A stretch of 12,971 bases of DNA from assembly GCA_964407165.1 (NCBI GenBank), contig CAYOUJ010000060.1, positions 1 through 12,971 on the forward strand. Direction: 5' to 3'. The DNA comes from CAZPKH01 sp964407165. Its GTDB lineage: Bacteria > Bacteroidota > Bacteroidia > Bacteroidales > Muribaculaceae. The position numbers and the translations under genes were made by a program. The notes under the pieces are model-generated. The model was given only the letters and a program-made list of their open reading frames with translations. It searched no databases and was not told where the DNA came from. Within the stretch, counting starts at the first letter, position 1. Each line of letters opens with the position of its first letter. Positions 6,289-12,944 of this stretch are shown here, piece by piece.

Positions 6289-6347
6289 ATCGATTTTAAT
6301 CGATTTTAATCGATAGATTATCGATTGATAATCGATTTTTAATCGAT
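6289..6347. repeat. Helically phased ATCGAT array (array B)
   Basis: Six ATCGAT palindromes start at 6289, 6299, 6309, 6320, 6331 and 6342 (spacing 10, 10, 11, 11, 11), separated by T/A-rich spacers. Hairpins are possible within it: GATTATC (6316-6322) with GATAATC (6327-6333), and ATCGATT (6331-6337) with AATCGAT (6341-6347). It begins 10 bp after the recombinase stop and shares core and period with array A at 4742-4845. Terminator or protein-binding array are the two main readings. Confidence 0.92.
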
Positions 6348-6359
6348 ACCGCTTCGATT

Positions 6360-6380
6360 GAAAAATTTTTCGTAACTTTG
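6360..6380 (+). promoter_or_regulatory. Probable cotH-like promoter with adjoining palindrome
   Basis: TAACTTTG (6373-6380) matches TAnnTTTG and lies 73 bp before the start of the large secreted protein. One base upstream of it is the perfect 12-bp palindrome GAAAAATTTTTC (6360-6371), in the spacer between -33 and -7, where a repressor or activator could bind. The -33 element is weak. Confidence 0.6.
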
Positions 6381-6396
6381 CACTCGTGAAAAATAG

Positions 6397-6420
6397 GGTG
6401 CCCACAGTGGTGCCCACAGT
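6397..6420 (+). repeat. Perfect tandem 12-bp duplication in the 5' leader
   Basis: GGTGCCCACAGT occurs twice head to tail (6397-6408, 6409-6420), followed by GTG. It lies in the predicted untranslated leader of the CotH-like gene, between promoter and ATG. The second copy runs into an alternative in-frame GTG start at 6421. Confidence 0.9.
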
Positions 6421-6453
6421 GTGTTTAATCATCAAACTTACAATTCTTACTTT

Positions 6454-9400
6454 ATGAAGCATCTTTACAGAGTGCTGTCTCTCTGGCTGCTCGTCGTGCT
6501 TGGCATAGCGACAGCCAACGCGGCTGACTGGTATCTTGTCGGCACCAACTACAACAATTGGAACGACAGCGACACCTATGGTCTCACAGCCAACGACAAC
6601 GGCTCCTACTCCATCACTGTCAGCTCCCTTTCCGGAGAATGGAAAATTAAAGAGGCTGGCAATTCGTGGGACACCTCCTTCGGCGTTACCGATAGCACAC
6701 AGCCGTCTTCCAACGCCTTTTATCAGGCAACCAAAAACAGCTCTACAAACTTCACTTACTCGGGAAGTAACGTCACTATAACCATCTTCCCCGACTGCTA
6801 CCACATGTATATCTCCACCTCCGGTTATATTCCTACGGAGTGCCCGGGAGGACATAGCAGTAGCGGCGGCAGCACACTCCAGTTCTACGGCGCCATCAGC
6901 GGCGGCGAATGGGGCAACCAGACTCTCGTTGACAACGCATGTACCTTCACTAACGCCTCCGGCAAAACCACTTACTTCACCTTCAACTACGGCGACGGGT
7001 GGACCGGTGCCTGGCGCCCCACCGGCAACACTGACACCGAAATTACCGCCAACGGCAACTTTACCGCCGGTGGCACTGTCGGCGCTGACAAGAGCGGCTG
7101 CTACAAGATAACCGAGGAGGGCACCTTCACCGTCACCGTCACCGACGAGACCGCCAAGACGTTCACCGTGAGCGGCTTCGGCGGCAGCGACCCCGACCCC
7201 GACCCGACGCCCTCAACCACTTACTACCTGTGGAACAACCTCAACAGCGGCTCGTCATGGACGTCGACAGCGATGACCAACAACACCATCGATATCAACG
7301 TCTCCTCCACAAGCTACTTCGTAATCCACACCGTTGCTGAGTATAACAGCAACAGCTGGAGCGGCTGCTGGCGCCCGAACAGTTCTTCTGACTACGAGAT
7401 TACGTCCAACGGCACCTATTACGGCAACGGCTCAAGCGACAAGAGCTTCAAAATCACCACCGCCGGCAAGTACACCATCGCCATCGCCGACGCCTCCGCT
7501 AAGTCGTTCACCGTCAGCGGCTTCGGTGGCAGCGATCCCGACCCCGACCCCGACCCGGACACTTACGTCATCTACTTCGACAACTCCGACGGCTGGGCCT
7601 CTCCCGCCCCCAAGGTCTACGCCTGGGATAGCAGCAACAACGCCCTCGCCGGCGAATGGCCCGGCACCGCCATGACCCTCGTCAGCGGCTCAAACACCCT
7701 CTACACCTACACCTTCACCACAGCCCCCGCAGGCCTTATCATCACCGACGGCAAAGGTGACTCTGACTCCAACAAGCTCGGCGGCGGCGACCTCACATTC
7801 GTCAACGGCAAGACCTACAGCTACGCCACCGACGGCGGCGGCTCCTCCGACTGGGAAGAGGAGGAAGGCGAGGTCGAGGGCGACTACGTCATCTACTTCA
7901 ACAACTACGATGGCTGGGCCACAACCCCCTATGTATGGGCGTGGAACGGCAGCGACAACTTCTACTCTTCGTGGCCCGGCGAGGCTATGACGCTCGTCCC
8001 CGGCTGTTCGTACAAGTATTACAAGACCTTCACAAAGGCCCCCTCCGGCATCATCATCACTGACGGCAAGAGTACAAACCCCGGTGACGACAACAAGCTC
8101 GGCGGCGGAGACCTCACATTCTACAACAAGAAGGTCTACAGCTCGCGCAGCTACACCGAGCCGGTCACCATCTCCAAGACTCTCCCCGTGCTCTACATCA
8201 ACATCTACACCGACGAGACATACACAACCCTCGACAACGCCGTCCTCGACAAAGACCTCGCCGACAAGAACTACCGCCCCGGCAACTACTGGCTCGACTG
8301 CCAGTATTGCTCTGACGACTACCTCGCCTTCGTAGGACTCAAGTCTGCCGCCAAGGGCGACCTCGGCACCGAGGCCGAGCCCCTCCCCCTCACCATGAAG
8401 GCCCGCGGCAACTACACCCGCACCGGTTTCTCCAAGAAGCCCTTCAAGCTCAAGCTCGACTCCAAGCAAAACATGCTCGGCCTCAACAAAAACGGCAAGA
8501 AGTCAAAGCACTGGGCAATCCTCACCCACGCCGACGACTCCTTCGGCTACCTCCGCAACTTCGTCGGTTTCAACCTCGGCGAGAAGATGGGCCTCCCCTG
8601 GACGCCCCGCATGGCCCCCGTCGAAGTGGTCATCAACGGTGACTACCGCGGCATCTACTCCCTCACCGAGAGCATCCGCGTCGGCGACGGACGCATCGAC
8701 ATCGAAGAGCTTGAAGACGACGAGACAAACAACCGCTACAACTCCGGCGGCTACCTCGTCGAGCTTGACAACTACTTCGACGACGGCCTCACCATTCAGA
8801 TAAACAACAGCAACAACGGCAACGACCTCGTCTGGGTCACCCCCGACACCCCCGAGGAATACAGCACCGACCAAAAGTCGTTCGTCACCAGCCAGTTCAC
8901 CACCATGCACTCCCTCGTCAAGAGCCGCAGCACCGACCTGTGGAGCTACATGGAGCTTGACGACGCCGCCCGCTACTACATCGTCGAGGAGATTATCGGC
9001 CACTGGGAGGCATACCACGGCTCCACATACCTCTTCCGCGACTTCGGCAACGGGCAGAAGTGGCACTTCTCACCCCTCTGGGACTGCGGAAACGCCTTCA
9101 ACTCCAACGTCACCTCCCACTTCTATGACTGCGACCAGTTTGGCAACACCTGGATCACCGACCTCGTCAACATGACCTCGTTCATGGACAAGGTCAAGCC
9201 CACCTTCCGCTGGTTCATGCAGTATTGCTACGGCGACCTCAAGACCGAGATGACCAACTACGTCAACCTCATGACCACCGCCGTCAACAACGACGCCCAG
9301 CGCTGGAGCAACGCCGCACTCCCCGCATCTGTCGGCGGCAACAACCCCTCCGCCGTGGTCAACAACACCGACATACTCACCGACCTCGAGACCGTCATCT

Positions 9401-10032
9401 CTTACCTCGACACACGCCTCAACTGGCTCAAGGGCCAATGGGGCAGCTGGAGCGAGTCCGACACCGAGCCTGAGCGCGACCTCACCGCCGCCGCAGAACT
9501 CCCCCGCATGTTCAACCCCGACTATTACACCACCATCTACTTCCAGGACCGCACCACCGAGCTTGAATGGGCCTCCAAAGACGTCTATTGCTACGCCGTC
9601 GACAACGCCGGCTACAAGCCCCTCTCCGCCTTCCCCGGAACCAAGATGGACGTGCTGAGCGACCCCACAAACACCGCCGCCGCCTCCAAGGCGCGCCGCG
9701 CTCCCGGCAAGGAGGACCTCGCCACCTACAAGACCTGGACCATCACCGTCTACGAGGCACAGGACTACGACACCTCCAACGTGCCCATCAAGGTGGTCTT
9801 CTCCGACGGAACCAACGACATGCGCACCGACGGCGTTGACCTCGCTGACGACCGCATCTACTACGCCACCGACAACGGCCTCACCACCGGCGTCGAAAGC
9901 GTCATCTACGGCACCGACGCCGACGCACCCGTCGAATACTTCGACCTCATGGGCCGCCGCGTCACCCGTCCCGTCAGCGGCCAAATCTACATCCGCCGCC
10001 AAGGCGCCGCCGCCTCCAAGATCCGCTTCTAA
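6454..10032 (+). CDS. Secreted CotH-kinase-fold protein with starch-binding-like (CBM26-like) modules
   Basis: This 1192-residue protein has a signal peptide (MKHLYRVLSLWLLVVLGIATANA|AD). Visible modules are: an N-terminal 'WYLVGTNYNNWND' domain (about 24-125); two homologous modules (about 140-250 and 255-360), each ending FTVSGFGGSDPDPDP; two CBM26-like modules (370-460 and 478-568) starting YVIYF(D/N)N, with WPG-AMTLV and 'IITDGK...NKLGGGDLTF', separated by an acidic linker (EEEEGEVEGD); and a CotH domain (about 572-1000). The CotH domain has 'MKARGNYTRTGFSKKPFKLKL' (648 on), 'HWAILTHADDSFGYLRN', 'VEVVINGDYRGIYSLTE' and 'HFSPLWDCGNAF', whose Asp probably equals the kinase DFG Asp. The tail 'EYFDLMGRRV...GQIYIRRQG' resembles a type IX secretion C-terminal motif. 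A surface protein binding alpha-glucan and possibly phosphorylating proteins is inferred. ATG 6454 is preferred to GTG 6421 because of the signal peptide. Confidence 0.88.
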   Translation: MKHLYRVLSLWLLVVLGIATANAADWYLVGTNYNNWNDSDTYGLTANDNGSYSITVSSLSGEWKIKEAGNSWDTSFGVTDSTQPSSNAFYQATKNSSTNFTYSGSNVTITIFPDCYHMYISTSGYIPTECPGGHSSSGGSTLQFYGAISGGEWGNQTLVDNACTFTNASGKTTYFTFNYGDGWTGAWRPTGNTDTEITANGNFTAGGTVGADKSGCYKITEEGTFTVTVTDETAKTFTVSGFGGSDPDPDPTPSTTYYLWNNLNSGSSWTSTAMTNNTIDINVSSTSYFVIHTVAEYNSNSWSGCWRPNSSSDYEITSNGTYYGNGSSDKSFKITTAGKYTIAIADASAKSFTVSGFGGSDPDPDPDPDTYVIYFDNSDGWASPAPKVYAWDSSNNALAGEWPGTAMTLVSGSNTLYTYTFTTAPAGLIITDGKGDSDSNKLGGGDLTFVNGKTYSYATDGGGSSDWEEEEGEVEGDYVIYFNNYDGWATTPYVWAWNGSDNFYSSWPGEAMTLVPGCSYKYYKTFTKAPSGIIITDGKSTNPGDDNKLGGGDLTFYNKKVYSSRSYTEPVTISKTLPVLYINIYTDETYTTLDNAVLDKDLADKNYRPGNYWLDCQYCSDDYLAFVGLKSAAKGDLGTEAEPLPLTMKARGNYTRTGFSKKPFKLKLDSKQNMLGLNKNGKKSKHWAILTHADDSFGYLRNFVGFNLGEKMGLPWTPRMAPVEVVINGDYRGIYSLTESIRVGDGRIDIEELEDDETNNRYNSGGYLVELDNYFDDGLTIQINNSNNGNDLVWVTPDTPEEYSTDQKSFVTSQFTTMHSLVKSRSTDLWSYMELDDAARYYIVEEIIGHWEAYHGSTYLFRDFGNGQKWHFSPLWDCGNAFNSNVTSHFYDCDQFGNTWITDLVNMTSFMDKVKPTFRWFMQYCYGDLKTEMTNYVNLMTTAVNNDAQRWSNAALPASVGGNNPSAVVNNTDILTDLETVISYLDTRLNWLKGQWGSWSESDTEPERDLTAAAELPRMFNPDYYTTIYFQDRTTELEWASKDVYCYAVDNAGYKPLSAFPGTKMDVLSDPTNTAAASKARRAPGKEDLATYKTWTITVYEAQDYDTSNVPIKVVFSDGTNDMRTDGVDLADDRIYYATDNGLTTGVESVIYGTDADAPVEYFDLMGRRVTRPVSGQIYIRRQGAAASKIRF

Positions 10033-10087
10033 GCACCTCCCATACCGACACTGACCGAAATCAGAGCCGCGTGGCGGATCAATATGA

Positions 10088-10229
10088 TAGCCGTGGGTGA
10101 GACGCGCGAAGCGCGGCCACCCACGGTTGATATTCTGATAACCACCCGACCGCTGACGCGGTTGGGTTAATTGTGGTCGGCTGTGACCGTGGGTGGCCAC
10201 TCGCTGCGCTCGCGTCTCACCCACGGCTA
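10088..10229. repeat. REP/MITE-like 142-bp composite palindrome
   Basis: The outer 19-bp arms are perfect inverted repeats: TAGCCGTGGGTGAGACGCG (10088-10106) and its reverse complement (10211-10229). Inside are three stem-loops. CCGTGGGTG/CACCCACGG occurs at 10091-10126 and again in reverse at 10187-10226, the latter two being near reverse complements of each other. In the middle CCCGACCGC (10145-10153) pairs with GCGGTTGGG (10158-10166) across TGAC. There is no coding potential. It lies between convergent genes (CotH-like and thiL) and may be a REP-pair, a MITE or a bidirectional terminator. Confidence 0.88.
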
Positions 10230-10237
10230 CTCTCTTT

Positions 10238-10292
10238 GAGGGCTACGCCCTCATTACCTTGGAGGCGACGCGCCCACGAGTAAGGAGGGCGC
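10238..10292. terminator. GC-rich hairpins in the convergent gap
   Basis: GAGGGC-TAC-GCCCTC (10238-10252) and GCGCCC (10270-10275) with GGGCGC (10287-10292) are compact stems between the two converging transcripts. Neither has a U-tract on either strand, so a classical intrinsic terminator is not shown. The rest of 10230-10313 holds nothing else recognised. Confidence 0.35.
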
Positions 10293-10313
10293 CCGCCGTC
10301 CTGATTTGCCACT

Positions 10314-11330
10314 TTAGGCGAGGGGGTTCCAGCCCTGGGCGCGGAGGGGGATCTCGGCGCCGTCGCGGGTGACCAGTGCGCAGCCGAGGTCCGCCTTGGT
10401 GATGTGGCCGATGAGACGGATGCCCGGGAGCTTGCTGACCTTCTCGTGGTCGGCCAGGGGGACAGTGAACAGCAGCTCGTAGTCCTCCCCGCCATTGAGG
10501 GCGGCGGTGATGAGGTTCATGTTGAGTTCCTCGGCCATGACGGCTGTCTGGTAGTCGATGGGTATGCGGTCTTCGTACACGCGGCAGCCGACGTCGGAGG
10601 CCTTGCAGATGTGGAGCAGCTCGGAGGAGAGGCCGTCGCTGATGTCCATCATGGCGGTGGGGAGGATGCCGGCCTTGTCAAGTTCCTCTATTATGTCCTT
10701 GCGGGCTTCGGGCTTTAGCTGGCGCTCGACGAGGTATTCCTTGCCCTCGAACTTGGGTATGAAATCCTTCTGCCCGGCGGATGCAACCTTCTCGCGCTCA
10801 AGCAGCTGCAGGCCCATGTATGCCGAGCCGAGGTCGCCGCTGACGCATATCAGATCCGTGTCACGGGCTCCGCTGCGGGTGACAATCTTGCCGGAGGGAG
10901 CCTCGCCGATGACGGTGATGCTGATGACGAGGCCCTGGTGCGACGAGGTGGTGTCGCCACCGACAATGTCGACTCCATAGATGCTGCACGCCAGGCGTAT
11001 GCCCTCGTACAGTTGCTCGATGTGCTCGACGGTGAATCGGCTGCTGATGCCCAGCGACACGGTGATCTGCCGCGGGCGCCCGTTCATGGCGTATACGTCG
11101 CTGAAGTTTACCACGGCAGCCTTGTACCCGAGGTGCTTGAGGGGCACGTAGGTGAGGTCGAAGTGCACGCCCTCGAGCAGCAGGTCGGTGCTGACGAGCA
11201 CGTCGGTGTCGCGGTATTTGAGAACGGCGCAGTCATCGCCGACACCCCGGGCGGTGGAGGGATTGATTGTGGGCAGGCCGTCGGTGAGGCGGTGGATGAG
11301 ACCAAATTCGCCAAGTTCGCTAATCTCCAT
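10314..11330 (-). CDS. thiL: Thiamine-monophosphate kinase ThiL
   Basis: ThiL phosphorylates thiamine monophosphate with ATP to give thiamine diphosphate, the last step of cofactor synthesis, in the cytosol. The 338 residues carry the AIRS/PurM-like fold signatures in order: GDDCAVL (31-37), STDLLLEGVHFDL (47-59) with metal-binding acidic residues, NFSDVYAM (75-82), VGGDTT (123-128), DISDGLSSEL (229-238) and NGGEDYELLFTV (279-290). Start ATG 11330 gives the usual MEISELGEFGLI N-terminus. It lies 19 bp downstream of the purine nucleoside phosphorylase gene on the same strand and is probably co-transcribed with it. No thi box is visible upstream, so control is likely through the operon promoter. 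No odd features; length is typical. Confidence 0.96.
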   Translation of the reverse strand: MEISELGEFGLIHRLTDGLPTINPSTARGVGDDCAVLKYRDTDVLVSTDLLLEGVHFDLTYVPLKHLGYKAAVVNFSDVYAMNGRPRQITVSLGISSRFTVEHIEQLYEGIRLACSIYGVDIVGGDTTSSHQGLVISITVIGEAPSGKIVTRSGARDTDLICVSGDLGSAYMGLQLLEREKVASAGQKDFIPKFEGKEYLVERQLKPEARKDIIEELDKAGILPTAMMDISDGLSSELLHICKASDVGCRVYEDRIPIDYQTAVMAEELNMNLITAALNGGEDYELLFTVPLADHEKVSKLPGIRLIGHITKADLGCALVTRDGAEIPLRAQGWNPLA

Positions 11331-11349
11331 ATCTTGTTGCTTTTGCGTG

Positions 11350-12162
11350 TTATACGCGGTGGACCATCTCGGTGATGATGGCGACGGTGGTGGGCTGGGC
11401 CTTGACGGCGGCCTGCTGCACCTCCTCGTGGCTCGGCGGGATGTCGATGTCCTTGCCGCCCAGGTCGGTTATCACGGAGAGGCCGAAGACGCGCATGCCG
11501 GCGTGGTTGGCGACGATGACCTCGGGGACTGTGGACATGCCCACGGCGTCGCCGCCGATGATGCGGAAGTATTCATACTCCGCGGGGGTCTCGAAGGTCG
11601 GGCCGGTGACTCCGACGTAAACGCCGTGCATGAGGCGCAGGCCCTTCTCCTGGGCAATCTTGTCGGCGAGGGCCACGAGGTCCTTGCGGTAAGCCTCGGT
11701 CATGGCGGGGAACCGGTCGCCCAGCTCGTCGTAGTTGTGGCCACGCAGGGGGTTCTCGGGGAAGAGGTTGATGTGGTCGGTGATAATCATGACGTCGCCG
11801 ACTTGGAACTCTTTGTTCATGCCGCCGGCTGCGTTGCTGACGAAGAGGGTGTCGACGCCGAGGGCCTTCATCACGCGCACGGGGAAGGTGACGGTCTTCA
11901 TGTCATATCCCTCATAGTAGTGGAAGCGGCCCTGCATGGCCATGACGCGCTTGCCGCCCATGGTGCCGAAGATGAGGTTGCCGCTGTGGCCCTGGACGGT
12001 GCTGACGGGGAAGTTGGGGATCTCGGAGTAGGGAATTACCTGCTTGTCTTGGATGTAGTCGACGACGGGGCCGAGTCCTGTGCCGAGTATGATGCCGATC
12101 TTGGGTAGGTCGGTGACTTTGCCGCGGAGGTAGTCGGCGGTCTGGTTGATTTTTTCGAGCAT
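11350..12162 (-). CDS. Trimeric-type (PNP-I) purine nucleoside phosphorylase
   Basis: This cytosolic enzyme phosphorolyses purine nucleosides to base plus (deoxy)ribose-1-phosphate in salvage. The 270 residues match the trimeric PNP family: GTGLG (27-31, phosphate loop), GHSGN (58-62), QGRFHYYEGY (77-86), NAAGG (110-114), GPTFETPAE with Glu191 (187-195) and GGDAVGMSTVPE (203-214). The residue equivalent to mammalian Asn243, which selects 6-oxopurines, appears as Asp233 in 'SVITDLGG'; Asp here could widen use to 6-aminopurines. The gene is followed after 19 bp by thiL and preceded, across a 9-mer repeat array, by the MBL hydrolase. No promoter box was found before its ATG, so it is probably transcribed from further upstream. 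Naming as punA or deoD is not certain from sequence alone. Confidence 0.94.
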   Translation of the reverse strand: MLEKINQTADYLRGKVTDLPKIGIILGTGLGPVVDYIQDKQVIPYSEIPNFPVSTVQGHSGNLIFGTMGGKRVMAMQGRFHYYEGYDMKTVTFPVRVMKALGVDTLFVSNAAGGMNKEFQVGDVMIITDHINLFPENPLRGHNYDELGDRFPAMTEAYRKDLVALADKIAQEKGLRLMHGVYVGVTGPTFETPAEYEYFRIIGGDAVGMSTVPEVIVANHAGMRVFGLSVITDLGGKDIDIPPSHEEVQQAAVKAQPTTVAIITEMVHRV

Positions 12163-12180
12163 GATTGTCAGTGGTTTTAA

Positions 12181-12270
12181 GGAATTTAGGGAATTTAAGG
12201 AATTTAAGGAGTTTAAGGAGTTTAAGGAAATTAAGGAATTTAGGAAATTTAAGGAAATTAGGGAGTTTAA
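12181..12270. repeat. Ten-unit 9-bp tandem array (GGAATTTAA)
   Basis: Ten consecutive nonamers in exact register run from 12181 to 12270. Three units match the consensus or its final-G variant GGAATTTAG closely and the others differ by one or two bases (GGAGTTTAA, GGAAATTAA, GAAATTTAA, GGAAATTAG). The last unit contains the stop codon of the MBL hydrolase. Since 9 is a multiple of 3, the same minus-strand frame meets TAA again in most units. The array has no mirrored arm and lies inside a probable operon, 18 bp before the PNP start. Confidence 0.95.
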
Positions 12271-12911
12271 CGGAGGTAGGGGTTAAACTTTTTTTCGCGG
12301 GCGATGGTGGTCTCGTCGCCGTGGCCGGGGAGGACGACGGTGTCGGCGGGGAGGGTGAGGAGCTTGCGGCGGATGCTGTCGACGAGCTGCGCGTGGTCGC
12401 CGCCGCAGATGTCGGTGCGCCCGATGGAGCCGGGGAAGAGTGAGTCGCCCACGAACACCACGCCGTTGGCGCGGGAATATAGTGCGAGTCCCCCGGGTGA
12501 GTGACCGGGGCACTCGATGACCGTCATCTTCGACTCAGGGCCGAGGTCGATGACGTCACCCTCCTTGAGGGGTTTCTCAACAATTACATCGCCGAGGGTC
12601 ATGCGCAGGTGAAACATCTGCGCCTGCTCCTGGCGTGTCAGCCCGAGGGGCTGGTCGGCCATCGAGGCGGCCACAGGCACGTGGTAATGCTCCTTTACGA
12701 AGTCGACGCCGAAGCTGTGGTCGATGTGCACGTGGGTGAGTATCATGTCGGTGACGGTCAGGCCGTTTCGCTCGATGAAAGAGCTGATGGCCCGTTCCTC
12801 GTCGGCGTCGACCATGCCGGGGTCGATGATTGCGGCGTGGAGTGTCTCGGGGTCGTAGGCCACGTATGTGTTCTCGCCGAAGGCGTTAAATATGAACCTT
12901 GAAATCTTCAT
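12267..12911 (-). CDS. MBL-fold metallo-hydrolase, GloB-like
   Basis: This 214-residue cytosolic metallo-beta-lactamase-fold hydrolase resembles the hydroxyacylglutathione hydrolase (glyoxalase II)-like group of short MBL proteins. Metal ligands are all present: THVHIDH (His60, His62, Asp64, His65), GHSPGG (His137), GDSLF (Asp156) and PGHGDET (His197). 'GRTDICGGD' is also typical of the group. It is shorter than true glyoxalase II (about 250 residues) and lacks that enzyme's C-terminal substrate domain, so the substrate is unknown; a thioester or persulfide hydrolase role is possible. Its stop codon lies in the 9-mer array at its 3' end. It is the first gene of the probable MBL-pnp-thiL run. 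The start ATG at 12911 gives the standard MKISRFIFNAFGENTY N-terminus. Confidence 0.93.
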   Translation of the reverse strand: MKISRFIFNAFGENTYVAYDPETLHAAIIDPGMVDADEERAISSFIERNGLTVTDMILTHVHIDHSFGVDFVKEHYHVPVAASMADQPLGLTRQEQAQMFHLRMTLGDVIVEKPLKEGDVIDLGPESKMTVIECPGHSPGGLALYSRANGVVFVGDSLFPGSIGRTDICGGDHAQLVDSIRRKLLTLPADTVVLPGHGDETTIAREKKFNPYLR

Positions 12912-12916
12912 GTACG

Positions 12917-12944
12917 GACACTAGTGTCTCTTAACAAATGTTAA
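12917..12944. promoter_or_regulatory. Two palindromes upstream of the MBL hydrolase gene
   Basis: GACACTAGTGTC (12917-12928) is a perfect 12-bp palindrome 6 bp before the start codon. TTAACA-AA-TGTTAA (12931-12944) is a second. The minus strand reads TAACATTTG over 12935-12943, similar to a -7 box but with one extra base, and TTGACC at 12955-12960 is a weak -33 candidate with short spacing. An operator-promoter is inferred; evidence is modest. Confidence 0.4.

Noticed and set aside
9070..10224. Long minus-strand open frame opposite the CotH-like gene
   Set aside because: It is antisense shadow of a GC-rich coding sequence with Gly/Val-rich composition and no recognisable domain.
10033..10313. 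Small RNA gene or decayed insertion sequence
   Set aside because: No transposase remnant, promoter or terminator with U-tract was visible; the composite palindrome explains most of the structure.
12165..12443. Plus-strand frame rich in NLR/LRN repeats that looks like a leucine-rich-repeat protein
   Set aside because: The repeats are the translation of the 9-bp intergenic array, and the rest overlaps the MBL hydrolase antisense.
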